Below the pieces are notes generated by a model. It saw nothing but the letters and a program-made list of their open reading frames with translations. It did no database searches and was not told where the DNA came from. Positions 15,001 through 27,000 of a stretch of 64,000 nt of DNA are shown one piece after another (the first letter of the stretch is position 1; every line of letters begins with the position of its first letter). Origin of the DNA: Dermatemys mawii (Eukaryota; Chordata; Testudines; Dermatemydidae); the NCBI GenBank assembly GCA_007922305.1, contig ML677373.1, positions 13,672,456-13,736,455 on the forward strand, in the 5' to 3' direction. The position numbers and the translations under genes were made by a program.

Positions 15001-18000
15001 GTTGCACTCAGCTGAATGCTGGGATACCTGCCCTAATGCACTGCTCTTAATGCCGCATTAAGTGCCCCAAATGTGGCCATGCTATATCGCTGGCACGTCT
15101 GAGTGTGGACATACAATAGCGCTATACATATTACTGTATAAGGGGACCGCTATAACCAATAGCGCTATAATCTTGTAAGTGTAACCATGCCCCTAGTCCA
15201 ACCCCCTGCTCAAAGCAGGACCAATCCCCAAATAAATCATGCAACAGATTTTTGCCCCATATACCTAAATGCCCCATAAACCCTCAAGGATTGAACTCAC
15301 AATCCTGAGTTTAGCAGGCCAATGCTCAAACCACTGTTCTGTGGTCTTGGAAACCAACACTATAATGGAACACACAGCTAGACGTCCGCTATAATCCCAT
15401 GTGTTCACCACTTTATAACTTTCATGTACATTTACCTTTTGGTTTGAAACCTTGACTGGTGTGACTCAGGTGAATTTCATTGAATTGAATCTGATTGGTC
15501 AGCTCTGAACAGCATGCGTCGGTGACACAATCCTCTTTCCCCAGTTTTTGTAAATTGATTTTATCTGGACAAGTCACAAAACATCTAAATTCGACACAGC
15601 AAACCTTCCCCGGCAGCGAGTTCTCAGTGAGGCAGAGTCACTGACAAGGTTGGGGGGAAAAATTAATATGCAATTTGAAAAGTGCCACCTTCATACATTC
15701 CCATCAACAAGTGCTTTTGCTTTTCCGGGACAGTACTGGGGAACTCCATCATGCCGCCCAGTTTAACTGTGTGTTACCACACATTGTACAGCTTATAGAG
15801 CACAGCCAGGTTTTCCCCTACGTAGAGAGTGCTGCTCTTTAAACATACAAAGAAGGGAACATCTGCCTAGTAAATAAGTACGACGTCCATGTCTACAGAA
15901 TTTCACTGGTATGCCACGGGTGCCCACGTTTCTATATTTTCATGGACTCCAGCCAAGAGGCAAATTCCTATTTTGACCCATCTTCATGTTTCTGTCAGCC
16001 CTGTTTTCAGATGGTCAGCAAGATCCTAAATGCATGTCACCTCTCTCTCTGATTTTGGTGAGAACTTTCTGCAAACAGCACATCACTGCTATTGGAGGAA
16101 GCCAATGTACACATCCCCCCCGCACACCCCAACAGGCTTTACTTGGAGAATTTAATGCCTTTGTGACTGACGTGCGATTTCGATACTGAGTAATACTGGA
16201 GTTATCTTTGTATGCCATGTTTTCAGGTGGGTCTTCGGATTGCTTACTGTCCTCAGACATGTATGCTACCATGTTAAGTCCTATGTTCCTTTTTAAAAAA
16301 AATAGTCAATACCACTTCCACTAACGAACACTCGGCTGCAGAAGAGCAGAGCAGCTAAGGATTGAGCACTTACCGTAAATCCGATGCCCACGGTGGCAGA
16401 AAAAGAGCCGGGAATGAACTTGCCCTGGTCAAACTGAACCAGCAGTGACGTCTTCCCCACTCCACTGTCTCCGACCAGGATAGTCTGTAAGAATGAGAGA
16501 CCCGTTAGCACTCCCCAGGTAAGTGACCCGGGAAGCTGAGAACTGCCTTTGCTACCTGGGCCTCTGCAGGCTTCTCTGGTATCTACCCCTGCAGGCTGCG
16601 TGGGGATGGTCAGGGCAGTTCCGTGCCCCTTTTCCCCACGTACCTACAGCTGGGTTATTGGTCACTTGTGAAGAGCCTGGATCCCGCTGAACACATTCTG
16701 AGCTGGTGGAAATTGCTGCAGCTCTGTTGAAGTCAATGGCATGATGCCAATTTCCACCAGCTAAGGATCTAGCTCCTAGGGTCAGATTCTGCCCTCATGC
16801 TGGTTTTACTCTAGCTTGACTCCAATGACTCCATTAGAGTTACTCCTGATTTACACCGATGTACGCGAGATCAGAATCAGTCCCACGGCTTCTCTGGGGG
16901 ATCCAAGCAGCAGCAAACACCCAAGAGATGAGGGTGGGGGGGATCTGACCCAGCCGATTGTCGTTCACCCTCAGGCCCCAGGGAAATGGAAAGCTCTGTT
17001 CGGAGTCTTTAGCCAGTGCTCTCGGGCTCCGGAGACTCACTGCGAGTCAGTAGGAACTGGGGTCCTGAATCTCTACATCACTCTTGGAACTTAGTCCTCT
17101 CGGCCGCCTGGGGCTTGCAGCACAAGGGCTCAGCACCTGTAGACCCCGGGGCCCCGGCACCCTCAGCTCCCTCAGACTTCACCTCAGCCTCGTCAGTGCA
17201 TCTCAGGAGGGGCCTCGCTCGCACCTCCCGGGCCCAGGACTGTGAGTGCCTTAGCCACGAGTATGGCCTGAGCCCATGACAATGAAGTACAGGGAAGGAG
17301 TCCCCCTGACTTCCATGGGTGCCGGATCAGACCTCCAGAACTGTAACCCATTGGAGTTAATGGGAGTTTTAGGGGGAGCTGGATCATACAATAGGGGAGA
17401 AAAGATGGGGGTGTACATAGGACTAGTGGGTGTGTAAAGAGTCTCTCAGGATCATGCTCGCTCCTCACATCCTAATAGTCTGCAGGGAGCCCCCCTCCCT
17501 CCCTTTGAAACACGTCCCTAACTCCTCTGTTCTGCTGTGGCCCTGCCGCTATACAGAGCTTTCCTTTGTCCCTGATGCAAGGGGAGAGCTGAGCAGGGCT
17601 CACAATACAGTAGTTCCTGAATCCAGGAGCCCGCTACCCTCTTATGCCCAACCTTCCTGTTCCGCTTTCCCTCAGGCTTAGGGGCACAGAGTTTAGTGAA
17701 AGTCCAACTGCATCTAGCTATGTGGTCGCAGCGTCTGATCGACAGCTTTCATGTGCAAATAACGGCTCCTGCTAGCACAGAGCCCCCTCAGAGGAGCTGG
17801 TCAGCCCAACTTCCCCTTCCTCTGCACCTGTGATGGAGCCTGTTCTGCATGGCTCTCCTGGTGAGTTCTCAATGATCTCAGAAATAACGGAGCTCAGACA
17901 GGAGAACCATCCAGTCCTGTATATTAACCGCACAGAGCAGCGCTACCCAGAAGCCTGCCCTAGAGATGGGGAATTATGGTGAGCCCCTGGGCTTCTCTCC

Positions 18001-21000
18001 TTTTGGATTCAGTGGGATGTCACCAACCCACAATAAACTCTCACCTCATGGCCTGAGAAATGTTCTAAATAGAGGATCTCATTTAAACTGATCCACTCTC
18101 TCTGGGCCCTTCCTTTTCTCTGACTCTCGCCAACGTACTTCCCGAAAGCATGTTCCACTCTGGAAAGTGAACCCATAGAAATGGGGGACACCATGTTTGA
18201 ATCCATGTTTATTCCAATATTTCTTCCCCAGCTGCAGTCCCTGCAAACTCAACCTAGGATTCAAAAGTCAGGCTAGATTGTCTCCTTCCTGCATATCACC
18301 CCCAGTAATAAAAGTGCTACCGGTCTTTACTTACCCCGATGCAATGCCATCATCTTCAGATGATATCCTCAGTGATGCTTGATGTAGTGTAGATAATAGC
18401 GTAGCATCCATTTAAGTAGTTTGTGAGCCCTTTAATGATGCTCACCATGTTTTGTTTTAGAAGCTGCCAGAGCCCGATTGGATCAGCAGCGTGTTTATCT
18501 ATAGCTAGGCCTCTAATCTTATGTACGTTCAGCAAATAAATTATTTGGTCTCCACTGTGCCCATGTGGTTCCTTTATTTTATGTTTGTTGCCTGAAGGGC
18601 AAAAACACCCAACATCCAGGTAACCTCATATACAAGCAGGTTTGCATAGGTGTAACTGATATGCTAAATTCCCATTACAGAACTATTGTTTCTGATTAAT
18701 AGAATCCAGACTTCCCCAGTACCCGTCCCTTAGCTGTGCTGGCTCGGCAGGGCTAACAGGAGTAAACTAAGTTGTAAAACCTTATTTTTGTCACTAAAGT
18801 CAGCACCTCTGATACTGGAAGGAAAAAAGTGTCAGTTTTACATGCTCTCTTTTTAGAGAAAAACTGGATGTTAATAACACCACCTAGCTCTTATCTAGTG
18901 CTTTTCATCTGTAAATCTCAAAGCCCCTTACTGATGAGGTAACTGAGGCATGCGAAAGTGAAGGGACTTGCCAAAGGTCACCCGGCAGCCCAGTGGCAGT
19001 GCTAAGAACAGAACCCAACTTTCCTGAGTCCCAGTCCAGTCTTCTATCCAATAGGCAACTCTGAATCAGGGAGAGCAGGGACTTGAAGCTAGTGTCTCCC
19101 AGGCCCCAGGTAAATGTCCTTACACCCCTCCCCCCACTCCACCCCAGTTCTATTGCAAATAAATCTTAACACATTTCGGTTTCATTCTGTTGCAGAATAA
19201 AAACAAACATCAAAACCTCAAGATTTTTCACAAACTGGATTTTTGTTTTGCAGCCAGCCCTAGGGCTGCCAACTCCTTCCAAAGGCCCCACGCAGGATCT
19301 GACCCGCAGTCTGTACACATTTACTCTGAAAAGGGGCATCACATTTTTAAATGAAATTGCTTCACCCAGGCTCCCACCCCTTTTGTGTTTGCTTTCCACG
19401 AAGACAGGAGCGGTTGAGATTTGCAGGCACCATTGTTCTCGGATACGGAGCTCAAAGTCTCATGTGGGAGCGTTAGCAAGAACTGAATATTACATGTGTG
19501 CACAAGACTATTCAGGCTGGAAGTGTTTACACACTCATCTGATCAGGGACCAGAAACAATATGACGTGACTTATCTGATCAACCCCAGTACAGCTCGAAT
19601 AGCAAATAACCAATATTCACAGAGAACTGCCCAGGGCCAGGCCAAAAATTTTCAAAAATTGGCCCTAGGATTGGATAATGGATAGATGAGAGGAAATTGC
19701 AGCCGTTTTGTAGAATATCCAAGGGGGAAAAACAGGCTACGTTCATTATCAGTTATTTTCTGGGCTCTAATACTGAGTGTTAGGTAGGGAAAAGACAGAA
19801 GAAAACCCCAGGATCAAAATGCTACGGTTACATTTATTTTTCTCTTTCTGACCTCTGTTTATAGCAAAGGTGGACCCCAAGTTATAAAATCCAGAGCTGA
19901 GTCCAGATCTAGATTTTGTATTCTCACAGCCTTTGAGGATGGTTGGATACAGGTTTGTTACAGAGCAGGAGAGAAGCCACCCAACTGGGAGTTAGACTCC
20001 CTTCCAAAAAGTCAGAGCTGGGACTGAAATTTTGCTTCCAACCTGTCACTAACTGAAAGGGAAATTGCATTGTGAACTTCACTTATATTGCAAAGAGAAA
20101 GCCACGATTTTTTTTAAAAAATCTCTCTACATGTAATAAAAATAGTTAACAGGAAAGCTGCTGTTTCAACATGGCTTGAGAAACAGGAAGAGCAACTCAA
20201 CAGGTTGTGATGATAATTGGCAATTATACAGTGCATTCCATCTTCATAGCACTGCACAATCATCTGTTGGCTTAGCCTCACAATCCCCCCATTGCACACA
20301 TGCCCCAGTGCCCCAGAAGTAGGAAAGTAACTATTATCAGCCCCGTTTTACCAATAGGGAAACTGAAACATTAAGATGAAGTGACTTGACCAAGGTCACA
20401 AAAGGAGTCAGCCGGCTCAGTTCTCCCCTGTAGCCACGCTTCACGTGCCACGGAAGAACCAAAGTGACTTCACACAGGAAGTCAGGGGTGGAGCCAGAAC
20501 TCAGGTCCCAGCCCAGCACTGTAGCCACTAGACCACACTGCCTCTCTGCTGATTGTTGCCAGATGAAGCACAGAAATGACTCACCTGCCCTAATGAAGGG
20601 CAAGTGAGGATGGCAAAGCTAATGATTCATTAACAGCCCATTAAAGAGAGGTGAACCACCATAGCTGAATGGACAATTAGCATTTGGCATGGTTGGTGTT
20701 TTAGATACACACAGAGTTAAATCAATGAGGAGTCCTTGTGGCACTTTAGAGACTAACACATTTATTTGGGCATAAGCCTTCGTGGGCTAGAACCCACTTC
20801 ATCAGATGCATGGAGTGGAACATACAGTAGGGAGGTATAAATATACAGAATATGCAAACATGTAGGTTGCCTTCTCAGCCCCCACTTGGTATCTTTCCAT
20901 ATGCTATGTATTTATACCTCCCTACTGTATGTTCCACTCCATGCATCTGATGAAGTGGGTTCTAGCCCACGAAAGCTTATGCCCAAATAAATGTGTTAGT

Positions 21001-24000
21001 CTCTAAAGTGCCACAAGGACTCCTCATTGTTTTTCCTGATACAGACTAACACGGCTACCCCTCTGAAACAGAGTTAAATGGCAGTCCTCCAAAGGAGTGT
21101 CCTACAAGAGCTTCCAACAGAAGCCGGATTGCAGCTGATTGCTTCCCCTCCCTTCTTCCTCTCTGCCCTGGTTCTTTCGTCTGTATTTCATCTAGAGCAG
21201 GGATGGGCAACCTTTCAGAAGTGATGTGCCGACTCTTCATTTATTCACTCTGATGTAAGGTTCCGTGTGCCTGTAATACATTTTACTGTTTTTAGAAGGT
21301 CTCTTTCTATAAGTATTTAATATAGAACTAAACTACTGTTGTATGTAAAGTAAATAAGGTTTTAAAAATGTTCAAGAAGCTTCATTTAAAGTTAAATTAC
21401 AACGCAGAGACCCCCAGACCGGTGGCCAGGACCCGGGCAGCGTGAGTGCCATTGAAAATCAGCTCGCGTGCCGCCTTCGGCGCCCGTGCCATAGGTTGCC
21501 TACCCCTGATCCAGAGTTTCTGCCCCTGGGATTGTACATTGGCCAGGTTGAGATATGAAGCAGAGTCCCAGGAAGTGAATGACTGAAAGAACAAAGCAGA
21601 AGTGCCTGGGTATGTCACTCACACAGACACAGGCACAAGTGAGAAATGTCCCAGGCCGGAAGGAACCGGAGCTCTCTTGCTAGAGCATTTTAAAGAGAAG
21701 ACGGGACAGAGCTTTAGGGAGAAAGAGGCAAGTGGAGGCATAATGCAGCTATCCTTCGCCGGGGTGATTCTCCTCCTTGCAGGTGAGAGGTTCTATTGAT
21801 CCAGTCACACCAGAGGGAGGTCCTGAAAGGCTAATCTCCGCCCCCCCACACCCACTGAGAGCCAGTTTCCTTCACTGGCCTTTCCAAAGGAGAGAGGCGA
21901 AGGGGGTTCATTGTCATCTCTCTGCTGGGGATTTGTGCTGGGTAACTTTAGCAGTAACACTACTGGGAATCACCCCAGTACAAACCAGTGGAGCCAAATG
22001 GGACCCTCCCCCTATATTTTGCTGCTGGTCCGCAGGACGCTGCATGGTCTGACAGGGACCAGCTGTGGGAGCGGAGGGGGGGGAAATGGGGCCTGTTGGG
22101 GTGTTGAGTTCACGTTGCCATTCCACCTCTTCCTCTTCACTGAGTGGTTGAAATGACAGTTTTGCTTTTGGATTTGTTTTTCAGGCTACTCCTCTGGGCT
22201 GACTGGCCCTGGGGAGGTGAGGGGACCCCTGGGAGAGTCGGTGTCCGTGCAGTGTCGGTACCATGGACATTATCAAGGCCATAGGAAATACTGGTGCAGA
22301 GGAGCAGTTTGGAGATCCTGTCACATCGATGTTGAGACCACAGGCTCGGAGGCCGAGGCAAAGGGGGACAGAGTCTCCATCAGAGACAACCACAGGTTGC
22401 TCACATTCACAGTGACCCTGGAGAACCTGACGCTGGGAGACGCTGGGATTTACTGGTGTGGGATAAGCAAATTTGGAGTCGATCCGGGAACTCGTGTGAC
22501 GGTCACTGTTCTCCCAGGTGAGTGTCTGCTCAGATCTCTGCCTGGCTCCGTCACTGTGAGGGAGGTTGACTTGGGGATGGGGAAGAAAGAGAGATGGGCA
22601 CTTGGGGGCAGGATGTTCCTATATCTCTACCTGTCCCTAGAGGGGATTTCTGATCTGACTCACCCCTAGTGATATTGCAGTGGGCTGTGAGCAGGACCTG
22701 TGCGGGTCTGGAAGAGGCTGTTGCTGTGGGCAGGCTTGAGTCAGAGTTCATTGTCTGGGTGAGTTTTACACCTCCCAGACCACCACAGCCGCTCACTCCC
22801 CCAGACCAGCTCAGAAGAACCAGGGACCCAGCTGTAGCCCCATGTTGACTAAGGAATCCAGCAGGGAGCTTCCCAGGGTTGCAGGGAAGGAAACAAGAGG
22901 CTCTAACCCGCCTAGGAGCAGAGCAGTTGCAGAGGGCAGCGAATGTTGCCTGAAGCTCCTGATCCCCCTTGAAATGTGGCTCTGCTCTGAAAAACATCAG
23001 GAAAAAAACCAGCACCTTAATGGTCTCTCAGGGATTCCAGGTCAAATGTGCTCCCTTTATCAGAACCAAAATGTTCGTTTTCCAGCTGTAGCCCCCTGCA
23101 AACCTGGGATCTGAGTGTCAAGCTGGGCTTTTTCCATCACCAGGAATAAAAATTCTAGGGGGCAGATTAAACCCGCTAAAGACGTTCCAGGTATAGTCAG
23201 TCACCTTTTTAAATAAACTCACCCCAGCCCTGGTCATGCTCCTTATCTGTGTACTTTCCATGGGCATTCAGACTTTTGAGTTTTTCCAGGAAAGCATTTT
23301 CATAAACCAAATTTTACATTTACATGCACAAGTCTTTGTGCTGGATGATCTCACCCAGCTATCCAATCGGGGAGTAGAGGCAAACTCTTACTGGGGCTCA
23401 ATTGGCCAATCACAACTTACCACTGCTACAGTCACAAATGTTAACTTTTCACATGTGTGAAATTCACCACTGTTCAGAGGGACATCACTCCCATAGGCCA
23501 TTTAGCCTCCCTCTGCAGCATCTATTTAGAGGAGAGAGGGGCCCAAGCCACAACATATGGATCCAAATTTTGCACCCCACAAGGTTTGGAATGTGTGTGT
23601 CCAGATCAAGAGTTTTGACTCAGCCCTTTACAGGCATAAGGGCCAGTTACAAAATTCAGATCCAGAATTCTGTTCCTCCTTCACCCACCCTCCAGTGTTT
23701 GGGAAGGGATTGGGTCTTGGGTTTTGTTTGAACCCACCCCTAATTTGAAGAAAAACTGCATAGAAATTATTTTCAAATCACTACAGCTACATTTCAAAGA
23801 GAAAATGGCTATATTTGAAGTCCCTTACATGTAATATCAACAGTTAACAGCAAAGCTACAGTCTCAAGTGTGTGATGCCCTGGTGTGAGACACAGGAGGG
23901 GCAACGCAATATAACACTTAGCACGTGTATGGTGCATCCTGTCTTCTCAGCAGCACTGTACAAATGTTAACTGGTTGATCTTCTTAGCACCCGAGACACA

Positions 24001-27000
24001 TGTAAGCGCATTGTACCCCCGTTCGACAGCCGAAGTGACTTGTCCCAGGTCACAGAGTCAAGTCAGTGTCAGAATTTCCTGACTCCCATTCCTGTGCTCA
24101 GGTCCCTAGGACCGCAGGGTTGCTGGAAGGTGAGTTCTGTTATCAGTGCAGGAAACGTGCATGTTGCATGTGTTAAACCACTGTAACATTGCAGCCAGCC
24201 AAGCCAGTGCCTTACAGGAGCTTCCATCACAAACCCAATTATAACCAGTTGCTTGCCACTGACACACCTTTCCTCTCCGCCTTCTTGCTTGTAAACGGTG
24301 TGAAAAGGGTGCATGTGTGGGGGGAGAGCAGCAAAAGGAAATGAGGAATCCGATAAGAGAAAGGAAGCAGAAGTGTTTGAGTGTCACCAGCAGGGCAGGT
24401 TGCAGCCCTCAGAGGGAAGGTCGCAGTCCTGGGGGAAGCAGAGTTTGCTTTTTGGTGCCAGTTAGAGAGAAGAAGTGAAACAGATTAAGGGCGAAAGGGG
24501 CAGTTATTATGGGGATGTTGCCGCTGCCCTTCACCGGGGTGATTCTTCTCCTTCCGGGTAAGAGGTTTTCATTCCTCCCTTCACACCAGAAGCACTTTGC
24601 CCGAAAAGCCAGTCACCCCCCACTGGAGTTTCTCTCCCTCTCCTGCCCTCTCTCAACTGCAGAGAGGAGAGAGCCTATGGGGGCACAGCCCACTCTCCAG
24701 CTGGGGACTTCCGCTGTGTAACTCAGCGGTAATGCTGCTGGGGGTCATGTGGATAACCCCACAGGAGCCAAATGAGCCCTGAGAAAGGTTTATTAGCAGG
24801 GCTCGGTGAGTACTTGCGTGGCATCATGCCATCCAGTGCATTGCATGGTACGGCATGTATCCAGCATGACACAGGGAATAAGGCTCTGGGGACCATACTG
24901 CTGATAGGACAGCAGCCCCCAATCTCCCTCCCTCCTCGGGGTGTGGAGCAGGGTGTTATGGAAGTTGCTTTGTTTTTCAGGCTGTTTCTCTGCACTGACT
25001 GCCCAGGCACTGACTGCCCCTAGGGAGGTGAGCGGGCCCACGGGGGGAACACTGTCTGTACTTTGTCGGTACCATGAAAGAGCTGCGGGATCTCAGAAAT
25101 ACTGGTGCAGAGGAGAAAAGTGGAGCAGCTGCTCCAGAGTTATTGAGACTGAAAAGTCAGAGATCACTGTGAAATGGGACAGAGTCTCCATCACAGACAA
25201 TCACACCACGAGCACATTTATTGTGACCATGGAGAACCTGACTCTGGCAGATGCTGGGATCTACTGGTGTGGGATAGATATAAGCCTTGCTAGTGATCCT
25301 TGTTCCCGTGTTATCGTGACTGTTCTCCCAGGTGAGTCTCTGCTCTGATCTGCTGATGGCAACCTGTGGGCCTGGGGCTATTAGATTTTTTGAGGCTCCT
25401 GTACACAAGACTTTTTCCTAATTTAAAACAAAATGATCACAATTATGGCATTGATATTATTAACATTATACTAAACTTGCCTTTTAATTAACATAAAGCT
25501 GTTCTGTGGTAACATTTCAGTCTTAAAACGTATAAAATGTAGTTAATTCAAGATAGCCTACTTCTTACCTAAGAACAGCTGTTTATTAGTTTCTTTCTGG
25601 GAGGGAGTTCCCAGGTGGGGCAGGGAGTTGGGGTGGAGAAGGGGATAGGGGGTCTGGGAGGGAGCTTGGGTCAGGAGGGGATTTGGAGTGCGGGAGGTAG
25701 TTTGGATCAGGAGGGGATGCTGACCTGGGGCAGGGGGTTGGAGTGCAGGAGGGGATGTGGANNNNNNNNNNGGATGCTGACCTGGGGCAGGGGGTTGGAG
25801 TGCAGGAGGGGATGTGGAATGTGGGAAGGAGTTCAGGTCAGGAGGGGATGCTGACCTGGGGCAGGGGGTTTGGGTGTGAGGTGCAGGCTCTGGCTGGGAG
25901 GCGCTTTCCACAGGTGGCTCCCAGCCAGTGGCGCAGCAGGGCTCAGGCAGGCTGCCTAGCTGCCTGCCCTGGCCCCATGCCACTCCCAGAAGTGGTCAGC
26001 TCCTGACACGTCTCTGCGCACCCCTGGGGGCAGGGGGGACAGCATGTCTCCACGCGCTGCCCACACGCACCTGGTTACCAGTCAATGGGAACTACGGCGA
26101 CAGTGCTGAGGGCAGGGGCAGAGAGCAGAGCCACCGCCCAACCTCCCACAGAGACGTGCCAGAAGCCGGCCGCTTCTGGGAGTGGCGTGGGGCCTTGGCC
26201 TGTGGACAGCCTGCCTGAGCCCTGCTGCACCATTCCTCCCTATCCCAGAGCCTGGGGCTTCAGCCTCCAAAGCCCCTGCCTGGAGCCCAAGTGTGTTTGA
26301 CTGGGGAGTGCTGGGGAGAGACTCAGACAGCTCTTCATAGCCCCTAGCTTATCCCCAGGCTACTATGCTGGTCACCCAACCCCTGTGTACAGCAATAGGC
26401 CGTGGGGCTGGAGGAGTGAGCTGATGTGGGCGCTCAGGAGTCAGTGTATGTGTGTGCACACAGGCTACATCTCCTACAGCCCATGCACCCACACCTGCAG
26501 CAACTCAGTGCTCGGAGGGTCAGCAGGGTGCTGCAGGCCTCCAAGCACCAAGGTAGGGGAATAGCGGCAGTGGGCTGCAAGCCCCTCCTCATCACACAAA
26601 GGCAATCCTGGCACTGCTGACCTGAGGCTGTGGGGGGCAGGGATTCCTGGCAATGCAGCCAACTATAGGGGAGACTCCCCTACTGAATGTGGGACTGGGG
26701 AGAAGCAGCAGGCAGGGGAGCAGGAAGGTGCACGGAGTGGGGTGTGCTCTACCTCGAGTACCTTGCTCTGCATACCTAGCTCCATTGCAGCAGGTGTCAT
26801 GGATCAGGCTGGACCCCCAGGCAGGAGGGGCTTGTCCCTGGGGGCTCCCTGCTCTGGCCCAGAAAGCCAAGCTGCACTGGGCACAGAAGCACCCAACGGA
26901 ACCTGTTCCTTCTGTTGACACTTCCTTGTGAAGATCACAAAGGGAACAACGCTGTGTGTTGAAATTTAAAATCCACGCAGTGGTCTGTAGGGGAGCTGTA

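Larger units (their letters stand above)
20040..25331 (+). repeat. Tandem segmental duplication containing the CD300-like heads
   Basis: Colinear similar blocks run about 20040-22517 and 23760-25331. Examples: TACATGTAATA followed by AGTTAACAG (20130 and 23827), GAGAAACAGGAAGAGCAAC against GAGACACAGGAGGGGCAAC, ACAAGAGCTTCCA against ACAGGAGCTTCCA, then both signal-peptide exons, their introns and the Ig exons. The first copy was later interrupted by the inverted repeat and the hAT element. Confidence 0.75.

Noticed and set aside
22518..22669. Read-through of the upstream Ig exon into the intron as the true 3' end
   Set aside because: The donor CCAG|GTGAGT is strong and the added residues are unlike any CD300 tail; splicing is more likely.
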